11,470 nucleotides of DNA from G039029935 sp039029935 (lineage in GTDB: Bacteria > Chloroflexota > Anaerolineae > Caldilineales > Caldilineaceae). Position numbers and translations under genes: made by a program. Where the stretch lies: the NCBI GenBank assembly GCA_039029935.1, contig JBCCFC010000310.1, positions 1 to 11,470 on the forward strand, given 5' to 3'. Positions 4,842-11,470 of the stretch are shown here, piece by piece; position 1 is the first letter of the stretch; each line of letters begins with the position of its first letter. Under the pieces are notes generated by a model. That model made no database searches, was not told where the DNA came from, and worked only from the letters and a program-made list of their open reading frames with translations.

Positions 4842-7484
4842 ATGACAAAAAAATATAACCACGCGTTAAACAGCAAAATTGAACAGATTGAACACCAACT
4901 TCGACAGGCAACGGACCCACTACATCAGATCGATCTCATGAATGCATTGGGCTGGGAAATGAGGTCAATTGACCCATATCAGACCATTTCGATATCGCAG
5001 ACAGCATACAGGCTGGCTACAGAACATCACTATACACAAGGTATAGCCCACAGTTTGCGCAACTGGGGCAATTGTGCCTGCCAGACGGGTGACTATGAGG
5101 CTGCGTTTGAAAAGTTACTTAGGGCCAAAACGCTGGCCGAGGAGATTGCTGATGAACACGCTTTGGCAGAAATTCTACTCAACCTCTCCACTGTGCATGG
5201 CATTTTGGGCGATTCTTCACATGCATTGGAATACGCCTTTGTCGGATTAAATATCGCCAAACACATTCGTTATCAGTGGGCGGCCTGCCAATTTCTCAAC
5301 AACATTAGCTTGTCCTATCAGTCTTTGGCCGATTATGATCAGAGCAGTCCTTATCTTGAACAAGCGTTGGCGACGGCAAAGGCGTTGGGCGATTTGATTG
5401 AACAGGCCAGGGTCTTGAACAATCTCGCTATCTCCTATACACTACGCAATGAATACACACAGGCTCTCAACTGTGGTCAGCAAAGTCTACAACTCATCCA
5501 TCAAAGCGGTGAACAAGAGATTCGGCTCAAAGCCAATGTCCTTGATACACTGGGCGACGTTTATTTTCACCTGAACAACGAGGCGCAAGCCTCGCTTCAT
5601 CTGTATGAATGTATTGAATTTTCGCGTCAAATTGGCTACACCTATGTCGAAATCAGTGCATTGATCAACTTTGGGAAATTGTATCAAGCCAGCAATCCTG
5701 CGCTTGCCATTGACTATCTTCAAGAGGCATTAACACAGGCCAAACAGCATAAAATCCTTCGCTATCAGTCTGAATCCTATCAGCGATTGGCCGAAATCCA
5801 TAAGAGCCAAGGCAACTATCAACAAGCGTTAGACTACTATGAAGCCTTTCACCAGGTCCACGAAGAAATTTTTAACGAAGACAGCAACCGCAAGATCAAA
5901 AATTTAGAAGTGTTGAATCGTACCGAGGCAGCGTACAAAGAGGCAGCGCTGTTGCAGACCAAGAATCAAGAACTTGAGGCAGAGATCAACGAACGGAAAC
6001 GGATTGAGAGTGAGTTGGTACAGGCGAAAGAGGAGGCCGAGGTTGCCAAGGAGCAGGCCGAGGTTGCCAACCAAGCCAAGAGCGACTTTCTCTCGAACAT
6101 GAGCCATGAACTGCGTACGCCGCTCAATGGAATTTTGGGCTATGCACAGATTTTGCAACGGGAACAAAATATAAGCCATACCCATCGGCAGGGATTAAAC
6201 GTCATCCATCGTAGTGGCAACCATCTGCTACAATTGATCAATGACATTTTGGACCTATCTAAGATTGAAGCGCGCAAAATGGATCTATATCCGTTGGAGA
6301 TTCATCTCGAAACGTTTCTCAATGACATCGCCGATATCATTCGTGTGCGCAGTGCCGATAAGGGGATCTACTTTACCCATGCGCTGACGGATGACTTGCC
6401 TGCGGGTATCAAAGTTGATGAAACAAGGCTACGCCAGGTGCTGCTCAATCTGCTTGGCAATGCGGTCAAGTTTACCGATGCAGGTGGTGTGATGTTTCGG
6501 GTATCCCAAGGCGAGACCTGTACTCAATCGAGTCGTGCGACATTGCGATTTGAGGTTGAGGATTCCGGTGTCGGTATGACTGCGCAGGAATTGGGAAAAA
6601 TCTTCCAGCCCTTTGAACAGGTTGGCGAAACGAAGATGCACAATACGGGAACAGGCTTGGGACTCGCCATCAGTCGCCAGTTGGTACAATTGATGGGAGG
6701 AGATATCCAAGTTACCAGTAAAAAGGATGTGGGAACTCGTTTTTGGTTTGAGATCATAGTTCCAACAGCCGAGCGTGTATCTTCGTTAGCATTGGATACC
6801 ATGTCTACAATCGTCGGCTATGTTGGACGACGCTTAACGGTTTTGAGCGTCGATGATCGAGCTGAAAATCGCATGGTGCTGAACAGTCTGCTGTCGCCAT
6901 TGGGGTTTGACATCATCGAAGGGCAGGATGGTCAAGAGGAGATTGACCTCGCCAAGATACACCAGCCCGACATCATTCTGACCGATTTGGTCATGCCACG
7001 TAAGACTGGCTTTGACGCCTTGACCGAAATTCGTGCCATGCCAGCATTGGCACAAACACCCATTGTCGCTATTTCTGCAAGCCTCTTTGAACTGCGCCAA
7101 ATCCAAGGTCGTATCAAGGAGTTTGATGGGTTTCTGTCCAAGCCTGTGGATATCAATCGCCTTTTGGAGTTGATAGGCGAACTGCTCAATTTGACATGGG
7201 TCTATGCGGGCGATGAACCGCCACCCGCTGTAGACCCGCAGGAAGCACCACATCGCCCCACGCAGACATCCATCCTTGTGCCACCCATAGAGATGATGGA
7301 AGGCATTTACGAGATGGTGATGCTGGGTGATATGTGGGGCGTCCAGGCGATTAGCCAACGACTAATCGCGCGGGAACCGCAATATCGACCATTCTTGAAC
7401 GAGGTGGATACGCTGGCTGAGTCATTTGAGGAAGAAAGATTAATCATGCTTTTGCAGAGACATTTAGGATTTAAACTTGAGTAA
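4842..7484 (+). CDS. Soluble TPR hybrid histidine kinase, paralogue 1
   Basis: 880 residues, no signal peptide or membrane segment, so cytoplasmic. Order: TPR repeats (about 15-350, e.g. SLRNWGNCACQTGDYEAAFEK), a charged coiled coil (about 365-412), HisKA with the phospho-accepting H422 in SNMSHELRTPLNG, HATPase_c (about 525-640: N-box N536/N540, DSGVGM 574-579, GTGLGLAIS 603-611), receiver (about 664-780: D671/D672, phospho-acceptor D715 in TDLVMP, S745, K767) and a C-terminal helical domain (about 820-880, EMMEGIYEMVMLGDMWGVQ). All catalytic residues are present. ATP-driven autophosphorylation at H422 followed by transfer to D715 is expected from the family. The TPR part is the likely sensor, for a peptide or protein partner; its ligand is unknown. 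The start lacks a clear Shine-Dalgarno sequence. It is a close paralogue of the gene at 7679, with one extra heptad in the coiled coil. No HPt or DNA-binding output is attached. Confidence 0.93.
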   Translation: MTKKYNHALNSKIEQIEHQLRQATDPLHQIDLMNALGWEMRSIDPYQTISISQTAYRLATEHHYTQGIAHSLRNWGNCACQTGDYEAAFEKLLRAKTLAEEIADEHALAEILLNLSTVHGILGDSSHALEYAFVGLNIAKHIRYQWAACQFLNNISLSYQSLADYDQSSPYLEQALATAKALGDLIEQARVLNNLAISYTLRNEYTQALNCGQQSLQLIHQSGEQEIRLKANVLDTLGDVYFHLNNEAQASLHLYECIEFSRQIGYTYVEISALINFGKLYQASNPALAIDYLQEALTQAKQHKILRYQSESYQRLAEIHKSQGNYQQALDYYEAFHQVHEEIFNEDSNRKIKNLEVLNRTEAAYKEAALLQTKNQELEAEINERKRIESELVQAKEEAEVAKEQAEVANQAKSDFLSNMSHELRTPLNGILGYAQILQREQNISHTHRQGLNVIHRSGNHLLQLINDILDLSKIEARKMDLYPLEIHLETFLNDIADIIRVRSADKGIYFTHALTDDLPAGIKVDETRLRQVLLNLLGNAVKFTDAGGVMFRVSQGETCTQSSRATLRFEVEDSGVGMTAQELGKIFQPFEQVGETKMHNTGTGLGLAISRQLVQLMGGDIQVTSKKDVGTRFWFEIIVPTAERVSSLALDTMSTIVGYVGRRLTVLSVDDRAENRMVLNSLLSPLGFDIIEGQDGQEEIDLAKIHQPDIILTDLVMPRKTGFDALTEIRAMPALAQTPIVAISASLFELRQIQGRIKEFDGFLSKPVDINRLLELIGELLNLTWVYAGDEPPPAVDPQEAPHRPTQTSILVPPIEMMEGIYEMVMLGDMWGVQAISQRLIAREPQYRPFLNEVDTLAESFEEERLIMLLQRHLGFKLE
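6034..6070 (+). repeat. 21-nt tandem duplication in the kinase 1 coiled coil
   Basis: The 16-nt string AGGCCGAGGTTGCCAA occurs at 6034-6049 and again at 6055-6070, an offset of exactly 21 nt. It encodes AEVAKEQ followed by AEVANQA. The second kinase has only one copy (AKEEAEVANQAKS), so one paralogue has gained or lost one full heptad just before the HisKA helix. Confidence 0.85.
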
Positions 7485-7574
7485 GGTTTAGAACAGTTAC
7501 TGGAACAAGATCAACGGTACAGACCGTTTCTGACAGAAGTCGATAAACTGGCAGACATTTGAAGCGGAGAACCC
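7485..7574 (+). pseudogene. Relic of a further kinase paralogue C-terminus
   Basis: The codons directly after the first kinase's TAA, in the same frame, read LEQLLEQDQRYRPFLTEVDK and then LADI before a TGA (7560-7562). This matches the C-terminal domain of both complete kinases (REPQYRPFLNEVDTLAESFEEE in the first). After a one-base shift the match continues as FEAE up to about 7574, where it breaks into a C/G-rich repeat. The nucleotide sequence has diverged clearly from the first kinase's own C-terminus, so it is not a recent slip duplication; it looks like the tail of another, deleted array member. Read-through of the TAA would add 25 residues to kinase 1. Short, but the residue pattern RPFL.EVD.LA is specific. 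Confidence 0.72.
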
Positions 7575-7641
7575 CTCCCTATCCCTCCCCTACTAAGGGC
7601 GGGGACAATTCCTCCCCTAGCTGGGAGAGGTCAGGAGAGGG
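7572..7641. repeat. C/G-rich inverted repeat element between kinases 1 and 2
   Basis: A C-rich left half (CCCCTCCCTATCCCTCCCCT) is followed by AAGGGCGGGG, then CCTCCCCTAGCTGGGAGAGG and TCAGGAGAGGG. The outer and inner halves can pair imperfectly into one or two hairpins. Its composition is unlike the genes on either side. It resembles the dispersed intergenic hairpin repeats (REP or MITE-like) common in several bacterial phyla, and starts exactly where the paralogue relic ends. No clear T-run follows, so it is not a classical terminator. Confidence 0.55.
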
Positions 7642-7678
7642 TATGAACCGTTATCGTGAGAGCACGTAAGGAACATTC

Positions 7679-10315
7679 ATGACAGCGCATCCATTCAGTC
7701 AAACATCCGAGGAAATGATTGAACACCTTGAAACACAGTTAAAAGCAGCAACCGACCCGTTGGTTCAAATTGACTTGATGAATGACTTGGGGTGGGAGTT
7801 GAAAAAGTCCGCACCAGAGCAAACGCTTGCGATTGCCAAAAGTTCGTTTGAACTGGCAAGTCTGCACAACTATCAACAGGGCATTGCTTGCAGCCTGCGA
7901 AATTGGGGGAGTTGTGCGTGGCGGCTGGGTAATTATGAAGTGACCTTGGAAAAGTTGTTGGCGGCACGCACCATCTTTGAGCAGTTGGATGATGCGGAGG
8001 GATTGGCGGAAACCTTGCTCTACACATCAACGGTTCATGGCGTGTTGAGTGACTACTCACATTCGCTGGAATATGCCTTTGATGGGCTGGCGATGGCAAC
8101 AAAGGTTGACTACACATGGGCGGCTTGCCAACTCCTCAATAACATCAGCTTGTCCTATCAGCTTGTCAAAGATTATGCGCAAAGCATTAAATACTTTGAG
8201 CAGGCATTGCCCCTATCCGAAAAGCTAAATGATGTCGGTGAACAGGCCAAGGTCTTGAACAATCTGGCTCTTTCCTATAAATTACTTGAAGATTATCCAC
8301 AGGCACTTGAATATAGTCAGCAAAGTCTCCAGCTAATTCGACAGCACCATAACCCTGAACGCCGACTGGAAGCGGCCATTCTCGACACACTGGGCAACAG
8401 CTATGCGCAGTTGGGTGATGTGCAACAAGCCACGCAGCATCTCAATGAATGTATCGCCCTTGCGCGCGAACTCAACTATATCGAACCAGAAATTAGTGCC
8501 TTGATGAATCTGGGCAGAATGTATCAGAAACAAAACCCAACGCTTGCCATCGAGTATATGCAAAGTGCCCTCGCAAAGGCAAATCAACATACAATCCGAC
8601 GGTATCAGGCGGAAACTAACCAGCATCTCACCAACCAGTTTAAAGGACTGGGTGACTTTGAGCAGGCACTCTTTCACCACGAAGAATTTTATAAAATCCA
8701 CCAAGAAATTTATAACGAAGAGAGTAACCGTAAGATTAAAAATCTGGAAGTGCTCAATCGGACCGAGGCCGCACGCAAGGCTGCGGATCTATTGCAGACC
8801 AAGAATCAAGAACTAGAAGCCGAAATCACCGAACGACGCCGTGTTGAGGATGAACTGGTCAAGGCCAAGGAGGAGGCTGAGGTTGCCAACCAAGCCAAGA
8901 GCGAATTCCTCTCCAACATGAGTCATGAACTGCGCACCCCACTCAATGGCATTCTGGGCTATGCCCAAATTCTACAAAGGGAACAGGGTGTCAGCGATAG
9001 CCATATCCAAGGATTAAATGTCATCTATCGCAGCGGCAATCACCTGTTACAATTAATCAACGATATCCTTGACCTCTCCAAAATCGAGGCACGCAAGATG
9101 GAGCTATACCCGCATGAAATCCACCTAGAAACCTTTCTCAAGGATATCGTGGACATCATTCGGATGCGCAGCAGCGAAAAGGGGATTCGGTTTACCTACA
9201 CTGCTGTAAGCAATCTACCGATGGGCATCGAAGTGGATGAAACACGGCTACGGCAGGTATTGCTCAATCTGCTGGGCAATGCGGTTAAGTTTACCGAGCG
9301 TGGCGGCGTTGTCTTCCGTGTTTCATTGGGCATGGAACTATACCAAACGTCACAGCGTGAATCAGCCCCCCCCTCTGTCATCCTGCGCTTTGATGTGGAG
9401 GATTCCGGCGTGGGCATGTCCCCTGATGAACTGGAGAAAATTTTTGATCCCTTTGAGCAAGTGGGTGATATTGAGATTCGCAAAACAGGCACGGGGCTTG
9501 GGTTGGCAATCAGCCGTCAGTTGGTGGAATTGATGGGGGGTGAAATCAAGGTTAACAGCGAGAAAGAGGTCGGCACACAATTTTGGTTTGAAATTCCTGT
9601 CACCCCAACCATCAACGCCATGCCCATGATGCTGGATGCTGAACCAGCCATTATCGGGTATGAAGGGCGACAACGGACAATTCTCAATGTGGATGATAAG
9701 CCAGAGAACCGGATGGTGTTGACCAGCCTCTTAGAGCCGTTGGGGTTTCAGGTTGTTGAGGGCAAAGATGGGCAAGAAGAAGTTGAGTTGGTCAATGCGA
9801 TTCACCCCGATTTGATTCTCACCGACCTCATTATGCCCAAAAAGACGGGGTTTGAGGCGATGTCTGAGATTCGCGCCAATCCACACACAGCGGACATCCC
9901 CATCATTGCCATCTCGGCCAGTGTGATTGAACTCTTTGAAAAGAAAACCAAGCTCACTGGGTTTGATGGCTTTTTACCCAAACCCGTTGATATTCGCAAA
10001 CTCCTCAACCAAATCGGTCAAATGCTCGATTTGACATGGACCTATGCCTGCGATCAAGGTGATCCACAAAGCGACACCACAAACGATGAAGCCCCACCCC
10101 CGTTGGTGGTTCCACCCGCCGAGATGATGGAAGGCATCTACGAGATGGTCATGCTCGGTGACATGTGGGGTGTGCAGTCGATGACACAGCAAATCGCAGC
10201 ACAGGATGAGCGTTATGGACTTTTCATGCAGCAAATTGAAACCCTTGCGGAGAGTTTTGAGGAAGAGAAGTTGGTGGCATTGCTCAATAAACATTTAGGG
10301 TTTGAAATCGAATAA
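7679..10315 (+). CDS. Soluble TPR hybrid histidine kinase, paralogue 2
   Basis: 878 residues with the same plan as the gene at 4842: TPR repeats (about 15-350), coiled coil with one heptad fewer, HisKA with H416 in SNMSHELRTPLNG, HATPase_c (N530/N534, DSGVGM, GTGLGLAIS), receiver (D672/D673, phospho-acceptor D716 in TDLIMP, K768 in LPKPVDI) and the same C-terminal domain (EMMEGIYEMVMLGDMWGVQ near 827-846). All catalytic positions are intact. Similarity to paralogue 1 is highest across the coiled coil, HisKA and C-terminus and lower in the TPRs, as expected if the copies sense different partners. The ATG at 7679 is supported by TAAGGA 6 nt upstream. A run of eight C (9366-9373) lies in a variable part of the ATPase domain where the other copy differs in length. 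It probably acts in the cytoplasm; homo- or hetero-dimers with its neighbours are possible but unproven. Confidence 0.94.
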   Translation: MTAHPFSQTSEEMIEHLETQLKAATDPLVQIDLMNDLGWELKKSAPEQTLAIAKSSFELASLHNYQQGIACSLRNWGSCAWRLGNYEVTLEKLLAARTIFEQLDDAEGLAETLLYTSTVHGVLSDYSHSLEYAFDGLAMATKVDYTWAACQLLNNISLSYQLVKDYAQSIKYFEQALPLSEKLNDVGEQAKVLNNLALSYKLLEDYPQALEYSQQSLQLIRQHHNPERRLEAAILDTLGNSYAQLGDVQQATQHLNECIALARELNYIEPEISALMNLGRMYQKQNPTLAIEYMQSALAKANQHTIRRYQAETNQHLTNQFKGLGDFEQALFHHEEFYKIHQEIYNEESNRKIKNLEVLNRTEAARKAADLLQTKNQELEAEITERRRVEDELVKAKEEAEVANQAKSEFLSNMSHELRTPLNGILGYAQILQREQGVSDSHIQGLNVIYRSGNHLLQLINDILDLSKIEARKMELYPHEIHLETFLKDIVDIIRMRSSEKGIRFTYTAVSNLPMGIEVDETRLRQVLLNLLGNAVKFTERGGVVFRVSLGMELYQTSQRESAPPSVILRFDVEDSGVGMSPDELEKIFDPFEQVGDIEIRKTGTGLGLAISRQLVELMGGEIKVNSEKEVGTQFWFEIPVTPTINAMPMMLDAEPAIIGYEGRQRTILNVDDKPENRMVLTSLLEPLGFQVVEGKDGQEEVELVNAIHPDLILTDLIMPKKTGFEAMSEIRANPHTADIPIIAISASVIELFEKKTKLTGFDGFLPKPVDIRKLLNQIGQMLDLTWTYACDQGDPQSDTTNDEAPPPLVVPPAEMMEGIYEMVMLGDMWGVQSMTQQIAAQDERYGLFMQQIETLAESFEEEKLVALLNKHLGFEIE

Positions 10316-10338
10316 GGTTATTGCGTTTTGTGGGGGAA

Positions 10339-10404
10339 GACCTTCAGGAGGTGTCCAGAAATGATTGAATCGAACTCACGTCTTTCTGGACACCCCCGAA
10401 GGTC
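10339..10404. repeat. Long imperfect inverted repeat (hairpin) between kinases 2 and 3
   Basis: GACCTTC (10339-10345) pairs with GAAGGTC (10398-10404), and GTGTCCAGAAA (10351-10361) with TTTCTGGACAC (10383-10393). Between the two stems is an internal loop of AGGAG against CCCC, and the terminal loop is 21 nt. The 18 paired bases are followed by GAGTTTTG, so it could act as a weak terminator for kinase 2; it could also be a miniature mobile element or a leader structure for kinase 3. The left arm includes AGGAGG. Confidence 0.75.
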
Positions 10405-10441
10405 GAGTTTTGTATTCCAATACACCTCAAATATAGTATAG
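10361..10441 (+). CDS. Possible 26-codon leader ORF before kinase 3
   Basis: An ATG at 10361 follows AGGAGG (10346-10351) with a 9-nt spacer, the best ribosome binding site in this part of the window. The frame reads MIESNSRLSG, continues for 26 codons and stops at the TAG 10439-10441, 7 nt before the kinase 3 ATG. Kinase 3 itself has no visible Shine-Dalgarno sequence and begins MIEN, so coupled translation is conceivable. The Shine-Dalgarno bases lie in the hairpin, which could control access. The ORF may be chance: it is short and much of it is the hairpin sequence. No family is recognised. Confidence 0.28.
   Translation: MIESNSRLSGHPRRSSFVFQYTSNIV
10410..10437 (+). promoter_or_regulatory. 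Weak promoter candidate for kinase 3
   Basis: TATAGT (10432-10437) matches TATAAT at five of six positions, and TTGTAT (10410-10415) lies 16 nt upstream as a poor -35. Transcription would start about 5 nt before the ATG at 10449, giving an almost leaderless mRNA, which would fit the absence of a Shine-Dalgarno sequence. It competes with the leader-ORF explanation; neither is proven. Confidence 0.25.
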
Positions 10442-10448
10442 ACATGAA

Positions 10449-11470
10449 ATGATTGAAAATACATTGACACAGACAGAAGATGAGAAAATCGCTGCCTTAG
10501 AAGAGCAGTTTCAGCAGGCAGAACACGCTCCTGACATAGACCCTGTTCATCTGGTTAATTTGATGAATGAGCTTGGGTGGGTATTAAGAAAAAGCGATCC
10601 TGAGCGAACGCGATCAATGGCGTTACGGGCGCATGACCTTGCAACAACACAATCCTACCACAGAGGAACCGCCTATAGTTTGCGTAATTGGGGGATCAGT
10701 GCATTTCTACTAGAGACCTATGATGTTTCTTTGGACAAGTTGCTGGCTGCGAAGACACTTTTTGAACAGTTGGATGAGGCAACAGAGTTAACCGATACAG
10801 GGGGAACGGATGCTGGTATAACCGAGGTTGGACTTATTGACACACATTTGTACACGTCGGCTGTCTATGGTGCTTTGGGTGATTATTCAAATGCATTGTC
10901 CTTTGGATTTCAGACGTTAGACCTTGCCAAGCGTGTTGATTACATCTGGGGACTTGTACAATCACTCCATAAAATTCACATTATCTATTGTATCTTAAAT
11001 GAATATCGTGAAGGCATCAAATATGGCGAGGAATCGCTTGTATTTGCTGATATGTCAGGGGACCTGAATGACAAGGCCAATGTGTTAAATTCGCTAGCCG
11101 TCTCCTATAAAATGCTGGCGGAATACGCACCTGCGTTGGAGTATAGCCAGCAAAGTCTACGATTAATTCGCCAAGCGAGCTATCCAGACCTGCGTCTTGA
11201 AGCCAACATACTGGATACATTAGGGACGATCTATACGTGTCTTGATGATGAAACGCAGGCTATCTCATATTTGAATGAATGCATTGATATCTCTCACAAA
11301 CTCAACTATACACAGACCGAAATTGAAGCACAGATGAATATCGGGAAGATATATCAAACCAGCAATCCGGTATTGGCAATCGACTATTTCCAAAACATTT
11401 TGGCACAGCCCCAAACACCGCAAACAAAACGCTATCAGGCGCAAACCAATCAATATTTATTTGAAATCTA
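10449..11470 (+). CDS. TPR sensor protein, third array member (partial, runs off the window)
   Basis: Open from the ATG at 10449 to the window end, 340 codons plus two bases, with no stop. It aligns with the N-terminal TPR region of both complete kinases: LVNLMNELGWVLRKSDPERT at the start, SLRNWGISAFLLETYDVSLDKLL, then LEYSQQSLRLIRQASYPDLR, and SNPVLAIDYFQ near the end. The window stops inside the last TPR, before the coiled coil, so whether a kinase, receiver and C-terminal domain follow is an expectation, not an observation. Compared with paralogue 2 it has about 15 extra residues at 110-133, rich in Asp, Glu, Thr and Gly, in the loop of one TPR. The start has no Shine-Dalgarno sequence; the long hairpin and the small ORF lie directly upstream. 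It diverges more from paralogues 1 and 2 than they do from each other. Confidence 0.9.
   Translation, partial: MIENTLTQTEDEKIAALEEQFQQAEHAPDIDPVHLVNLMNELGWVLRKSDPERTRSMALRAHDLATTQSYHRGTAYSLRNWGISAFLLETYDVSLDKLLAAKTLFEQLDEATELTDTGGTDAGITEVGLIDTHLYTSAVYGALGDYSNALSFGFQTLDLAKRVDYIWGLVQSLHKIHIIYCILNEYREGIKYGEESLVFADMSGDLNDKANVLNSLAVSYKMLAEYAPALEYSQQSLRLIRQASYPDLRLEANILDTLGTIYTCLDDETQAISYLNECIDISHKLNYTQTEIEAQMNIGKIYQTSNPVLAIDYFQNILAQPQTPQTKRYQAQTNQYLFEI

Noticed and set aside
6834..7358. Minus-strand ORF of 174 codons opposite kinase 1
   Set aside because: Lies wholly under the receiver and C-terminal domains with their intact motifs; Trp/His/Gln-rich shadow translation.
7279..7484. C-terminal kinase tail as an HPt domain
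   Set aside because: It is helical and of suitable size, but there is no conserved histidine in an HxxK-type motif in either paralogue.
7695..8117. Minus-strand ORF of 140 codons opposite kinase 2
   Set aside because: Shadow of the TPR coding frame, which matches paralogue 1 codon by codon.
4842..11470. CRISPR array or integron-like cassette array
   Set aside because: The repetition comes from paralogous kinase genes; no short regularly spaced repeats or attC-like sites are seen.

Overview
The window is bacterial DNA of moderate GC content, apart from its first ~0.85 kb. The gene content is a cytoplasmic S66 peptidase, a TIM-barrel sugar isomerase-like protein, a MntA/HepT toxin-antitoxin pair and large soluble TPR hybrid histidine kinases. 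This would suit a filamentous or multicellular bacterium rich in signalling genes, such as a member of the Chloroflexota. That placement is an impression from gene style; no marker gene is present.

Layout. (1) Positions 1 to about 809-858, minus strand, hold a broken piece of a Ty1/copia-type polyprotein with recognisable reverse transcriptase motifs. This is eukaryote-type sequence and abuts a bacterial gene. (2) 861-1832, minus strand, is an S66 LD-carboxypeptidase. (3) 1833-1978 is a divergent control region with a perfect 8-bp-arm palindrome, candidate -10 elements on both strands and a tandem 12-nt repeat in the leader. (4) 1979-4293, plus strand, is a compact four-gene run: isomerase-like protein, mntA, hepT and a CYTH-like protein of unknown function. 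Starts and stops overlap by 4 nt at the first two junctions. (5) 4302-4707 is a decayed secreted-protein gene combining a discoidin-like piece with a subtilase active-site piece. A strong intrinsic terminator at 4774-4806 closes this half.

(6) 4842-11470 is a tandem array of paralogous soluble sensor kinases. Two are complete (880 and 878 residues: TPR, coiled coil, HisKA, HATPase, receiver, conserved C-terminal helical domain). A third is cut by the window end within its TPR region. Directly after the first kinase stop is a short relic of another paralogue's C-terminus, followed by a C/G-rich inverted repeat. Before the third kinase is a long imperfect hairpin containing a well-placed Shine-Dalgarno sequence and a 26-codon ORF that ends 7 nt before the kinase start.

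How the genes may work together. The kinases have no membrane segments, so their TPR domains probably sense a cytoplasmic ligand or partner. Phosphate would pass from the HisKA histidine to the attached receiver aspartate. No DNA-binding output is attached, so the downstream partner is not in view. The array, the relic and a heptad difference between copies show gene duplication, loss and small-scale remodelling. The most surprising items are the copia fragment (transfer or assembly chimera must be settled first), the kinase array with its relic and shared C-terminal domain, and the leader ORF/hairpin before the third kinase.
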